From assembly GCA_947490145.1 (NCBI GenBank), contig CANLGD010000011.1, positions 1-62,419 on the forward strand: a stretch of 62,419 nucleotides of DNA, written 5' to 3'. The notes below the pieces were generated by a model, which made no database searches, was not told the origin of the DNA, and was given only the letters and a program-made list of their open reading frames with translations. The DNA is from Flavobacteriia bacterium (lineage in GTDB: Bacteria > Bacteroidota > Bacteroidia > Flavobacteriales_D > Crocinitomicaceae). This document shows, in pieces, positions 46,518 through 55,902 of the stretch (positions within the stretch are counted from its first letter, which is position 1; each line of letters opens with the position of its first letter). The position numbers and the translations under genes are program-made.

Positions 46518-49500
46518 CTATCTAATTAAGTTAACATTTCCAACAACCAGTTTTTTTTCATCTTTTGTGGCAGTACTAAATTCTATTTTAAAGTTGTAAA
46601 CTCCTGATTCAGCTAATCCATTTCCAGAACCATAGTCTCCATCCCAGCCATATTTTGCATCATTTGTTTCAAAAATTAATTGCCCCAAACGGTTATATAT
46701 CTTCATGTTAAAAACTTGTGGATCTATGCCTGAATAAAAAACAGGTTGAAATTTATTGTTGAACTCATCAGCATTAGGGGTAAAGCTATTTGGAATATAA
46801 AACAATAAAGATTCTTCTAAAATTATATCAGCATATGCTGTATCAACACAACCAAATTGAGTTTCTGCAATTAACCTTACTCTATAATTATTTGCTGCTT
46901 CTGCAGGAAAAGTATGGTCTGCTTCAAAACCAAAAACAGGATTTGAAACATCTCCAAAATTCCATTCATAAACAATAGCTCCAGTGGATGTATTGTTAAA
47001 GGAAGTTGTTGGATTAATAGTACTTAACATAGGTGTCACAACATTGAAACTTGCAACAGGATCAGGATTTAATGTAAATGCACCAATCACTGTGGTGGCA
47101 CCACTGCAACCATTTGGAGACGTTTCAGTGATCGTAACATCATAAACACCTGTTTGAGTAAAAGTATGAGAAACTACACTCCCAATTGCAGCTGTGCCAT
47201 CACTAAAAGAATAAACGCAAGCGTTCGTAATGGTTGGATTTGTAAAAATAACTGTACTCGGACTGCAACCACTAAAAATAGTTTGACTAAATCCCGGGAT
47301 TGGCAGAGATTCAATAGTTACAACCAATGTATCTTTATCAGTACACCCAAATTGATTTATGCCAGTAGCGATATAGTCACCACTGAAAAAAGGAACAAAG
47401 GGAACGTTATTTATTACTCCATTATTCCAAGTGATTGTTGTTGCTCCATTACCTGTCAATAATAAATCTGAAAATTCACAAGCAACTATATCTGGACCAA
47501 CAGAAACCATTGGAGATTGATTTATTAAAACTGCTACTTGGTCTATTTTTGTGCAAGTATTTAAAGTTCCAGTTACTGTAAAAGTGTAATTCCCATTTAC
47601 TTTATTAAATGGAACACCATCAACAATTGCATTATCCCATGTAAAAACTGTTCCTAAAGAACCTGTTGCTGTTAAAGTAATAGGAATACCTTCACATTCT
47701 TCAATGTCAAGACCAGCATTTACAGCTGGATTTGAGTTAACTGTAACAGTAAAAATTGCTGGAGAACTAACACATCCATTATTATCTGCAGTTAAAGTTA
47801 TTGTAGAAACTTCAGGTAAGCCTCCTAAAGTTGGATTACTTGCAATAAACGAATTTATGTCACCGAGACCAGCTAAGTTTAACAAACCTGTTGTAACATT
47901 GTCATTTGTCCAATCAATTAGGTACGCAGAAAGCATGGAAATTGGAATATTAGGAACTATAGTTCCTGCACAAACATTTACGGGTAAAATTGGAGCAATT
48001 ATTGGTGCTTCGATTACTTCAAAATTTAAAGAAGTTGCAGAAATACAGGGAGCATTGCCAACTGCATATTCAATTGTGTAAATACCTGGAAGTGAAGTTG
48101 CTAAGTCAATTTGTCCAGAAATTGGATTGATTGTCAAGCCTAAGGTTGAGGAAAAAGTACCACCAATGGAGGCAGATGGATCTAAAGTTGTTATCGGATT
48201 TGCTCCATTTGAACAAGCTGAAGGTGCAGAAATAGTAAATACCGAATTAACTAAAGGATTTACAGTAATATCAAAACTTTCAGGAAGGCTTGAACAAGTA
48301 CCTATATTTAAAACAACATCGATTGTTGCAGTAATTGGATTTGCTGTTCCATTTGAAGCTGTAAATGCTGCAATATCTCCTGATCCAGAAGCCGCTAATC
48401 CCACTGTAGGATCTGAATTTGTCCAATCAAATGTACCTGCCGCATTTCCAGTTAAAGGAATTAAATTTATTGTATTATTTTCACAATCAGGTAGATCTAC
48501 GATTGGGTCTACCGTTAAATTTTGCTCCACAACAAAATCAAAAACAACAGGATTTCCTGCACAAGTTCCTAGCTGCGGTGTTACAGTAAAAGTAGAAATC
48601 AAACTTGCTCCTGTAGTATTTTGTGCAAGGAAGGATATAATATCCCCTGTTCCAGCAAAAGCAATTCCAATATTTTCAGCTGCAGCATTTGTATATGTCC
48701 AATCATAGGTTGTTCCTGTGCCAGAAAATAAAATATCGGTGGTCATTGCATTTTCACATGAAAACTGCGGCAATATTGCATTAACGGCAGGTGAAGTGAT
48801 TATATCAATAAATAAAGTTAATGAGTTAGGACAATTTCCAACTGTTGTATAGGTAATGTCATAAGTATTTACTGCGGCTGCTGAAATAGCTAAATCTCCA
48901 GTGATTGGATTTACGAATGCAGCAGTTGTTGAACTAAATGTACCTCCAGGTAAATTAACAAAACCTAAAGGTTCATCAGGACTGGCGAAACAAAAAATAT
49001 TGTCTGAGTAACCAAAGCCTGGATCATCAACTGGATTTACTGTAATTGTAAATGAAAAAGGTGTTACGCCAGAACATGTTCCATCGGTTGATGTAATTAT
49101 AAAGGTTGCCACGATTGGAGAAACAGTTGTATTGAGTGACAAAAAGGAAGGAATATCTCCTGAACCCGGAGAAACCAAACCTATATCTTCACCTGGAGGA
49201 ACAGTTGTATATGACCAATCGAATGCTAAAGTACCTGATCCAGTTCCAGTGCCTAGAATTGATATTGGATTTGTCATAGTTCCGACGCATAATGATTGAT
49301 CTAAACTTCCTGGCACATTATCTATTGTTGGATTTGATAAAATTGTTATAGTTAAACTTGAGGTATTTTGACATATTCCAGCTGGTGTTGCATAAGTCAC
49401 ATCATATGTCCCTGCAGGAATAGTTGATAGAGCAATTTCACCGGTCGTATTGTCAACTACAAAAGCAGGATTAGTAGAGCTAAAAGTACCGCCAGCTATT

Positions 49501-50594
49501 CCAGTAACTGTAGCAATTTCGTTTGGACTTCCAAAACAGAACTGAGTTGTAGAATAAGAAAAAGTAGCATCATCAATACCAACTGTGATTGAAATTGTTG
49601 AAGTATTTTGACAAGCTGAGAAAGGTGTTGTGTAAGTCACATCGTATGTTGCTGCTGCAGCAGCAGATAAATCAATTTCTCCAGAATTGGCATCAATTAC
49701 GAAACCGGGAGTTGTCGATGAAAAAACACCTCCTATAGCTCCAGTAATTGAGGCAATTTCATTTGCAGAACCAACACAATAATTTGTTTGAGAGTAAGAA
49801 AAATTTGCAGCGTCTAATAAAGAAACATTTATCAGATTTGTATACGTTTGAGTAGCAATCCCATCAGTAGTTAAAACTGCTGTTTTTGTCCCAGCCGAAG
49901 AATAATTTACTACATGCGGACCAGCTGTGTTTGCAGTTGCTGGAATCGCCCCAGGTCCAAAATCCCAAGCCCATGAAGTGGCACCAACTGAAAGATCCGT
50001 AAATGTATAATTATTGCAAGCGGTTCCCACTAAAATATCAGTTGAAAAATCAGCATTGTAAACACCTATATTATCAATGACTAATAAATTTTGATCAGTG
50101 CAACTATGATGCTCGAAAACTAAAAAAACCGCTGACTGTCCTGCAAAAGAACTAATATCAAACACGTGGTTCGTTATTACACCGCCAATTGAAATCGTTT
50201 CAGAAAAAATCGGAGTAGCGACTGCCATAGCAGCTGAGGAATTATCAGTCACAACATAGACAGAATAATTTTCAGCAGGAAAGCCTGGGTCATTTGAAGC
50301 TACATCAAAAGTAAAGGTAATATTGCCTGTTAAGGCTGAACAATCAATTGCAGGAGAAATTAAGTAATTGTCTGGAGTTAAAGGTGCGTTGAACCAAGAC
50401 TCAGAAGCAACCGAAAATCCAAGTGAACTAATATTTGGATCAGTTGATAAATCCAATCCAAACCAATCATTTCCATCTCCATCAGCATCATTAGTGGTCC
50501 ACGCTTGAGGATTGATCCAATTTTCAAAGAAAACCTGTGCGTTAAAAGTGCTAACAGATAAAATAAATGCTATTAAAATGATAATTCTTTTCAT
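46518..50594 (-). CDS. Giant modular adhesin with alternating repeats and CHU_C sorting domain
   Basis: A 1358-residue secreted protein from ATG 50594 (MKRIIILIAFILSVSTFNAQ signal peptide); ATG 50624 adds ten residues. The N-terminal ~180 residues resemble a choice-of-anchor J / lectin-like beta domain (NWINPQAWTTNDADGDGNDW, YLISPAIDCSALTGN), then a PKD domain. Next come two repeat types of 75-100 residues in the order A-A-B-A-B-B-A-B (about 262-952), two Ig-like C modules (953-1095), two PKD domains (1100-1260) and the type B sorting domain (1262-1358; YIPNSFTPNADEFNNKFQ, YNRLGQLIFET, GWDGDYG). Surface adhesion is likely; ligand unknown. Confidence 0.9.
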   Translation of the reverse strand: MKRIIILIAFILSVSTFNAQVFFENWINPQAWTTNDADGDGNDWFGLDLSTDPNISSLGFSVASESWFNAPLTPDNYLISPAIDCSALTGNITFTFDVASNDPGFPAENYSVYVVTDNSSAAMAVATPIFSETISIGGVITNHVFDISSFAGQSAVFLVFEHHSCTDQNLLVIDNIGVYNADFSTDILVGTACNNYTFTDLSVGATSWAWDFGPGAIPATANTAGPHVVNYSSAGTKTAVLTTDGIATQTYTNLINVSLLDAANFSYSQTNYCVGSANEIASITGAIGGVFSSTTPGFVIDANSGEIDLSAAAAATYDVTYTTPFSACQNTSTISITVGIDDATFSYSTTQFCFGSPNEIATVTGIAGGTFSSTNPAFVVDNTTGEIALSTIPAGTYDVTYATPAGICQNTSSLTITILSNPTIDNVPGSLDQSLCVGTMTNPISILGTGTGSGTLAFDWSYTTVPPGEDIGLVSPGSGDIPSFLSLNTTVSPIVATFIITSTDGTCSGVTPFSFTITVNPVDDPGFGYSDNIFCFASPDEPLGFVNLPGGTFSSTTAAFVNPITGDLAISAAAVNTYDITYTTVGNCPNSLTLFIDIITSPAVNAILPQFSCENAMTTDILFSGTGTTYDWTYTNAAAENIGIAFAGTGDIISFLAQNTTGASLISTFTVTPQLGTCAGNPVVFDFVVEQNLTVDPIVDLPDCENNTINLIPLTGNAAGTFDWTNSDPTVGLAASGSGDIAAFTASNGTANPITATIDVVLNIGTCSSLPESFDITVNPLVNSVFTISAPSACSNGANPITTLDPSASIGGTFSSTLGLTINPISGQIDLATSLPGIYTIEYAVGNAPCISATSLNFEVIEAPIIAPILPVNVCAGTIVPNIPISMLSAYLIDWTNDNVTTGLLNLAGLGDINSFIASNPTLGGLPEVSTITLTADNNGCVSSPAIFTVTVNSNPAVNAGLDIEECEGIPITLTATGSLGTVFTWDNAIVDGVPFNKVNGNYTFTVTGTLNTCTKIDQVAVLINQSPMVSVGPDIVACEFSDLLLTGNGATTITWNNGVINNVPFVPFFSGDYIATGINQFGCTDKDTLVVTIESLPIPGFSQTIFSGCSPSTVIFTNPTITNACVYSFSDGTAAIGSVVSHTFTQTGVYDVTITETSPNGCSGATTVIGAFTLNPDPVASFNVVTPMLSTINPTTSFNNTSTGAIVYEWNFGDVSNPVFGFEADHTFPAEAANNYRVRLIAETQFGCVDTAYADIILEESLLFYIPNSFTPNADEFNNKFQPVFYSGIDPQVFNMKIYNRLGQLIFETNDAKYGWDGDYGSGNGLAESGVYNFKIEFSTATKDEKKLVVGNVNLIR
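47739..49811 (-). repeat. Eight-module A/B repeat region of the giant adhesin
   Basis: Coding repeats. A modules share FSYSxTxxC, GGTFSSTxPxF, GEIxLS and TYDVTYTTP. B modules share DWTxT, GLxxxGSGDIxxF, Nxx and STFTVTxxxGTC. Four copies each; DNA identity is modest, so the array is old or fast-evolving. Confidence 0.85.
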
Positions 50595-50704
50595 ATAAAG
50601 TTTTTTCTTTTCTTTAAGGAACATGTGGAATAAAGCTAAAGATAAATCTTTATACCGCAGTCAAAAAACGTAAAATCTCCTAAAAGGTTGCTTAAAAAAG
50701 AATA

Positions 50705-51592
50705 TTATATATTTTTTTTCAGATAAGTTAAAGTTTCAAATTCTTTTGAATTTTCTTTTGGTGAAAAATTATATTCCCAATTTGCATTTGGTGGCAAACT
50801 CATTAAAATTGATTCTGTTCTTCCTCCAGAATGAAGTCCGAATTTTGTTCCTCTATCATTAACAAGATTAAATTCAACATATCTGCCACGACGCAAATTT
50901 CTCCAAGCAATTTCTTGTTGTGAAAAGGGTAAATTTCTCCCTAAAATTACTTGCTCTGAATAAATTGAAACAAAATTATCGCCTAATTGCAGCGCTAATT
51001 TTACAAAATCTTCTTTTGTTAAACTTGAATTGTTTGAAGACATGTGATCATAAAAAATTCCGCCAATGCCTCTTGTTTCATTTCTGTGCGGAATATAAAA
51101 ATAATCGTCAGCTTGTTGCTTGAATTTTGGATAAAAATCAAGATTAAATTTATCGCAAATTGTTTTTAATCTTTCGTGAAACATTTCTGTCTGCGCTGGA
51201 ATAACATAATGAGGCGTTAAATCTATTCCACCACCAAACCAATATACATCTTCATCAATTTGAAAATAGCGGACATTCATATGTATAATTGGAACATGTG
51301 GGTTTTTTGGATGCAACACGATTGACACTCCAGTTGCATAAAATTCATTTCCTTGCTTGAAATTGAGTTGGTTTTTCATTTCTTCGCTTACTTTTCCGTA
51401 CACTTCCGAAAATGCAACGCCTCCTTTTTCAAGTAGATCTCCATTTTGAAGAATGTTAGTTCTTCCACCACCTCCTTCAAATCTTTTCCATTCGTCAGAT
51501 TGAAAAATGCCTATTCCATCTAATTTTTCCAAACCTTCGCAAATTCTTTGCTGCAAGGCTTTAAATTTTATTGCAATTTGTGACTTATTCAT
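50705..51592 (-). CDS. hemF: Oxygen-dependent coproporphyrinogen III oxidase
   Basis: A 295-residue HemF, usual length, converting coproporphyrinogen III to protoporphyrinogen IX with O2 in haem synthesis. Visible: SDEWKRFEGGGGRTNILQNG, NPHVPIIHMNVRYF, YWFGGGIDLTPHYV, FYIPHRNETRGIGGIFYD and the C-terminal FGLHSGGRTESILMSLPP. It starts eight bases inside the end of the LysM gene, so the two are coupled. Confidence 0.97.
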   Translation of the reverse strand: MNKSQIAIKFKALQQRICEGLEKLDGIGIFQSDEWKRFEGGGGRTNILQNGDLLEKGGVAFSEVYGKVSEEMKNQLNFKQGNEFYATGVSIVLHPKNPHVPIIHMNVRYFQIDEDVYWFGGGIDLTPHYVIPAQTEMFHERLKTICDKFNLDFYPKFKQQADDYFYIPHRNETRGIGGIFYDHMSSNNSSLTKEDFVKLALQLGDNFVSIYSEQVILGRNLPFSQQEIAWRNLRRGRYVEFNLVNDRGTKFGLHSGGRTESILMSLPPNANWEYNFSPKENSKEFETLTYLKKNI

Positions 51593-53336
51593 TTATCATT
51601 CCAACTTGAATCATTTCGTAATCAACTTGTTTTAAAATAAAACAAGTTTTGTTTTCATAACCAGAACCACTTCCAACACTCTTCATTGAAATTTTGTTCA
51701 TCACGCCAATCGGAATCGTCTTGTGTAATAAAAAATCAGATAAAAAATAGAGGGAAACATCAAATCCTTGAGTTCCATATTTCGATAAATCTGAATTGTA
51801 TTTTACTCTGTATTTTTTTAATAATTTTTTGGTTGGATCGTATGAATAATTAAAATCATAAGGAGTTGCGAAATGTAAAGAGAATTTATTTTTGTAGTAA
51901 CCTTTAATGTCATCGTTGTTTGCCCAGTCTTTCGTTGCGAAAACAGAAATTGTGCCACTTCCAGCTTTTGAGGAAACTTTGTCAAGATTATTTATGAATC
52001 GTGTTGAAAAAACTTTGTCTCTTGAAGGGATAACTAAAATTGTATTTCCACCTTTTTTAATGTAATTTCCCATTTCAGATTGTGAACATTCAAGTAATTT
52101 TACTTTTGATCCACGAGGCAAGGATTGAAGAAACTTTGCTCTAAAAGCTTGGTAGAGTTCATTATCTTTTGCATCAACTTTTATCAAAACAATTTGATCT
52201 TCACGTTTATTTTCTGCTAAATATTTGGCTGAACCTTCAATTAATGTAATGTCAGAATTTACAGCATTATAAATGTAAGGATTTTCTTCTAAAATTTTTG
52301 TTGCCGAAAAAAGAGGAGAAACCAATCTCACTTTGTTTATTTTTGCCCAATCAGCTGCAATTTCAACTGTTTGTCCGTGAAATGGACCAAAAATTAAATC
52401 ACAATTTTTCACTTCTTTGGAATTCAATTGTTCTTTAAATTTTGCAGTGTCGCTTGATGCGTCAATGACTTGAATTGTGGCATTTAATCCCATTTTTTCG
52501 AGTGAATCCATTGCTAATTGCGCACCCATCAAAAATTCCGTTGAAATTCCGCGTAAATTATCAGAACCACCATCAAGTGCAAATGGTAAAAAATAAACTA
52601 TTTTATATTGTCCTCTTGTTTTAAACGATAATTCTTCGTCTGGATTTTTTTGTTTAATAACTTCAACTTTACGAATTTCAACTTTCGTGACTTTTTCTTT
52701 TTTTACCGGTATTTTAATTACATCATTTTTGCGTATTTTATTGTTTTTGATATCATTGGCTGCTGAAATTTCTTCAACAGAAATCATAAAACGTTTAGAA
52801 ATACTGTAAATTGTTTCATGAGGCAAAACTGTGTATAAAATTACGCTATCAGAAAAAGTAATTTGTGTTTCAATGCGTGAAATTTCTTCTTCCGCTTTTC
52901 CTTTCGCATTACTAGGAAGTTTGAGCTCTTGTCCTACTGAAATAGACTTTTCTGAACCCGCATTTAATTTTACCAAATCCTCCATTGAAACGGAGTATCT
53001 TTTGGAAATATTATACAAATTATCACCTTTTTCTACTTTATGGAAAGCTGGTGCTGGAGTATCAATTTTTGGCACAATTGCAGTTTGATTTGTGTCAACT
53101 GGGATATAAATAACCTGACCAAATTGCAAACCATTTGAAGCAGATGGGTTGAATTCAATAACTTTTTCTGGTGTGACTTTATATAATTTACTCAAACCAT
53201 AAAGCGTATTTCCTCCTTGTACCACATGTACATAGAAGTTTTTGCCTTCAATAGATTCAATTTTTGGATTCTCGGGTTGTGAAAAACCAATAATACTACT
53301 TAGGCAAAAAAGGATTGTATAGATTGTTTTTTTCAT
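51585..53336 (-). CDS. LysM and type 1 periplasmic-binding-fold protein
   Basis: A 583-residue exported protein with a signal peptide (MKKTIYTILFCLSSIIGFSQ). Three LysM peptidoglycan-binding modules follow (about 34-80 HVVQGGNTLYGLSKLYKVTP, 97-142 VEKGDNLYNISKRYSVS, 165-210 YTVLPHETIYSISKRFMIS). The C-terminal ~340 residues resemble a branched-chain amino-acid-receptor type (PBP1) fold: YKIVYFLPFALDGG, FLMGAQLAMDSLEKMG, CDLIFGPFHGQTV. It probably binds peptidoglycan with one end and an unknown ligand or partner with the other. It ends inside hemF by eight bases. Confidence 0.88.
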   Translation of the reverse strand: MKKTIYTILFCLSSIIGFSQPENPKIESIEGKNFYVHVVQGGNTLYGLSKLYKVTPEKVIEFNPSASNGLQFGQVIYIPVDTNQTAIVPKIDTPAPAFHKVEKGDNLYNISKRYSVSMEDLVKLNAGSEKSISVGQELKLPSNAKGKAEEEISRIETQITFSDSVILYTVLPHETIYSISKRFMISVEEISAANDIKNNKIRKNDVIKIPVKKEKVTKVEIRKVEVIKQKNPDEELSFKTRGQYKIVYFLPFALDGGSDNLRGISTEFLMGAQLAMDSLEKMGLNATIQVIDASSDTAKFKEQLNSKEVKNCDLIFGPFHGQTVEIAADWAKINKVRLVSPLFSATKILEENPYIYNAVNSDITLIEGSAKYLAENKREDQIVLIKVDAKDNELYQAFRAKFLQSLPRGSKVKLLECSQSEMGNYIKKGGNTILVIPSRDKVFSTRFINNLDKVSSKAGSGTISVFATKDWANNDDIKGYYKNKFSLHFATPYDFNYSYDPTKKLLKKYRVKYNSDLSKYGTQGFDVSLYFLSDFLLHKTIPIGVMNKISMKSVGSGSGYENKTCFILKQVDYEMIQVGMINE

Positions 53337-53415
53337 TTTTAATATAGATTATTCTATTTGATTATTAGATTAATTCCAATTGCATGTAACTTATAAATCA
53401 ATATTCAGAATTTAT

Positions 53416-53440
53416 CATTCTTAATTTATTATTCTTAATT
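53416..53440 (-). repeat. AT-rich short repeat related to 8401-8428
   Basis: CATTCTTAATT (53416-53426) and ATTCTTAATT (53431-53440) are direct repeats on the plus strand, complementary to the TAATTAAGAAT pair at 8401-8428. They lie just downstream of guaA. Confidence 0.45.
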
Positions 53441-53455
53441 CTTCCTCTACAAAAA

Positions 53456-54988
53456 TCATTCCCATTCTATCGTTGCAGGTGGTTTTGAGCTAATGTCATA
53501 GGTAACCCTATTAATTCCTTTAACTTGGTTGATTATTTTATTAGATATTTTTGCTAAAAATTCATAAGGTAAGTGACACCAATCTGCTGTCATTCCATCA
53601 GTTGATGAAACAGCTCTCAAAGCTACAGCATTTTCATACGTTCTCTCATCGCCCATAACTCCCACGGATTGAATTGGTAGAAAAATCGCTCCAGCTTGCC
53701 AAACACATTGGTAAAGAGCATCTTCTTTTAGACCATTGATAAAAATTGCATCAACTTCTTGCAGAATTTTTACTTTTTCTTTGGAAACTTCACCTAAAAT
53801 TCTGATTCCCAATCCTGGACCAGGAAATGGGTGTCTTTGTAAAATTGCATCAGAAATTTTTAAGGAGCGTCCAACGCGTCTCACTTCATCTTTAAATAAA
53901 AGCCTAAGCGGTTCAACAACTTGTAATTTCATATAGTCAGGCAAACCGCCTACATTATGGTGTGATTTTATGGTTTGTGAAGGTCCGCCCGTTGCAGAAA
54001 TAGATTCAATTACATCAGGATAAATTGTTCCTTGTCCTAGCCATTTTGCATCCTCCACTAGTTTTGACTCTTCATCAAAAACATCGATAAAAACTTTTCC
54101 AATAGCTTTTCTTTTTAATTCTGGATCAGTTAATCCTTGAAGTGCATCATAAAATTTATCTGAAGCCTCAACTCCTTTAACGTTCAAGCCCATACCTTTA
54201 TAAGAGTCTAAAACTGAAACATATTCATTTTTTCTCAAAAGACCATTGTCAACAAAAATGCAATGTAAATTTGCTCCAATTGCCTTGTGAAGTAAAACAG
54301 CGGCAACTGAAGAATCCACTCCTCCACTGAGTCCAAGTATTACTTTGTCTGAACCAATTTTTGCTTTTAATTCAGCAACTGTAACATCTACAAATGAATC
54401 AGGTGTCCATGACTGTGTGCATTTACAAATGTCAACAATGAAATTATTTATTAAAATTGCTCCTTCAGTTGAATGATAGACTTCTGGATGAAATTGAATT
54501 CCGTAAGTGTGCTCATTTTCAATGTAATAACCTGCATTTTTAACATCGCTAGTACTTGCAATTATTTTATAATCAGTTGGAAGGTTTTTGATTGTATCTC
54601 CGTGTGACATCCAAACTTGCGAACCAGTTGACATACCTTTAGTTAAGATATGATTTGTGTCGATAAAAGATAAATTGGCTCTACCGTACTCTCGAATTGT
54701 CGAAGGTAAAACTTCACCACCGTAAGCGTTTGCAAGATATTGTGCACCAAAGCAAATTCCTAAAAGCGGAAATTTACCCTTAATTTCATTTAAATTTGGC
54801 TTTGGAGCATTTTCATCACGTGTTGAAAATGGACTTCCAGAAAGAATTACTCCTTTGATATTTGAAGTCATTTCAGGAATTTTATTCCACGGATGAATTT
54901 CACAATAAACATTAATTTCTCTAATTCTACGGGCAATTAATTGCGTATATTGAGATCCAAAATCTAAAATTAAAATCATTTCTTGCAT
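53456..54988 (-). CDS. guaA: GMP synthase (glutamine-hydrolysing)
   Basis: A 510-residue GuaA converting XMP to GMP. The class I amidotransferase domain (1-~190) has [18 protein letters not shown], Cys79 in [10 protein letters not shown] and the His-Glu pair in [10 protein letters not shown]. The ATP-pyrophosphatase domain has the PP-loop [15 protein letters not shown], and the dimerisation domain ends [20 protein letters not shown] 54988 or ATG 54979 (three residues later) could be the start; a promoter lies almost on top of them. Confidence 0.97.
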   Translation of the reverse strand: MQEMILILDFGSQYTQLIARRIREINVYCEIHPWNKIPEMTSNIKGVILSGSPFSTRDENAPKPNLNEIKGKFPLLGICFGAQYLANAYGGEVLPSTIREYGRANLSFIDTNHILTKGMSTGSQVWMSHGDTIKNLPTDYKIIASTSDVKNAGYYIENEHTYGIQFHPEVYHSTEGAILINNFIVDICKCTQSWTPDSFVDVTVAELKAKIGSDKVILGLSGGVDSSVAAVLLHKAIGANLHCIFVDNGLLRKNEYVSVLDSYKGMGLNVKGVEASDKFYDALQGLTDPELKRKAIGKVFIDVFDEESKLVEDAKWLGQGTIYPDVIESISATGGPSQTIKSHHNVGGLPDYMKLQVVEPLRLLFKDEVRRVGRSLKISDAILQRHPFPGPGLGIRILGEVSKEKVKILQEVDAIFINGLKEDALYQCVWQAGAIFLPIQSVGVMGDERTYENAVALRAVSSTDGMTADWCHLPYEFLAKISNKIINQVKGINRVTYDISSKPPATIEWE

Positions 54989-54993
54989 GGTTG

Positions 54994-55025
54994 CAAAGGT
55001 AGGAAAAAATAATTAGCTAAATCAA
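54994..55025 (-). promoter_or_regulatory. Promoter of guaA
   Basis: Minus-strand TTG (55025-55023), a 21-base spacer, TACCTTTG (55001-54994), exact TAnnTTTG. The box ends five bases before ATG 54988. Confidence 0.6.
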
Positions 55026-55170
55026 TAATTAGTTACTTTGAAAACTAAAAATTTCTAATAGTAATTGGGATTTTAAATGATTTTTGGAGGATTTAGTGTT
55101 TTTATAAATAGAATATGTCATTTTAGTCTTAAAATACTACTTGAGGATATTCAATTTCAAATTATTTTAT

Positions 55171-55178
55171 TAACTTCG
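55171..55178 (+). promoter_or_regulatory. Possible -7 box for comB
   Basis: TAACTTCG, seven of eight matches, ends four bases before ATG 55183. No properly spaced TTG is seen. Confidence 0.35.
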
Positions 55179-55182
55179 CTTA

Positions 55183-55902
55183 ATGGATTTGAGAAAACAC
55201 ATAGAAGTTTGTTTCACGCCTCGTGAATACGAATATTTTAAAGGAGAATATGAAATAGTTGTCGTTATAGATGTTTTACGAGCAACTTCTGCAATTTGTG
55301 CAGCTTTTGATAATGGAATTAAATCAATAATTCCAGTGCCAACGGTTGAAGAGGCCTTGGAGTATCAAAAAAAAGGATTTTTAGTTGGAGCTGAACGCAA
55401 AGGTCAAATCGTGGAAGGTTTTGATTTTGGAAATTCACCTTTTAGCTATATGAAAGAGGAATTTAGAGGAAAAGAAGTTGTTTTGACAACTACAAATGGA
55501 ACAAAATCGCTTGATGTTGCTAAAGAAGCCGAAACAGTTGTCGTTGCGTCCTTTTTAAATTTAGATGCAATTTGTAAATGGCTTGAGGTTCAGGATCGAA
55601 ATGTGTTATGTCTATGTTCCGGTTGGCAAGATAAATTTAACTTGGAAGATACAATTTGTGCTGGAGCAATTTCTGACTATTTAATAAATACAGGAAATTT
55701 TATTTCTGAAGAAGATTCCACTATTGCGGCAAAATATTTATATTTATCAGCGAAAGACAATTGTTTTGGCTATTTGAAATCAAGTTCTCATCGAAAAAGG
55801 ATGAAAAATTTTAATTTGAATGAAGACATTAAATATTGTTTAACACCAAATCAAACCAATGTAATCCCAATTTTGAAAAATGGAAAACTCGTTAAAATAT
55901 AA
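55183..55902 (+). CDS. comB: 2-phosphosulfolactate phosphatase family protein
   Basis: A 239-residue ComB-family protein. Visible: VVVIDVLRATSAICAAFDNG, GAERKGQIVEGFDFGNSPF, VVLTTTNGTKSLDVA and CSGWQDKFNLEDTICAGAI, which fit the family motifs. In archaea ComB makes sulfolactate for coenzyme M; many bacteria without coenzyme M carry it too. In Bacteroidota a part in sulfonate or sulfonolipid metabolism is possible but unproven. It overlaps or abuts the following gene. Confidence 0.9.
   Translation: MDLRKHIEVCFTPREYEYFKGEYEIVVVIDVLRATSAICAAFDNGIKSIIPVPTVEEALEYQKKGFLVGAERKGQIVEGFDFGNSPFSYMKEEFRGKEVVLTTTNGTKSLDVAKEAETVVVASFLNLDAICKWLEVQDRNVLCLCSGWQDKFNLEDTICAGAISDYLINTGNFISEEDSTIAAKYLYLSAKDNCFGYLKSSSHRKRMKNFNLNEDIKYCLTPNQTNVIPILKNGKLVKI

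Noticed and set aside
47704-48708. Long plus-strand open frames opposite the giant adhesin
   Set aside because: They mirror the repetitive Thr/Ser/Gly-rich coding repeats of the minus-strand gene and have no independent signature.
47739-49811. Regular repeats as a CRISPR-like or satellite array
   Set aside because: The repeats lie in one open reading frame, are 75-100 residues long and diverged, and no short identical direct repeats or cas genes are seen.
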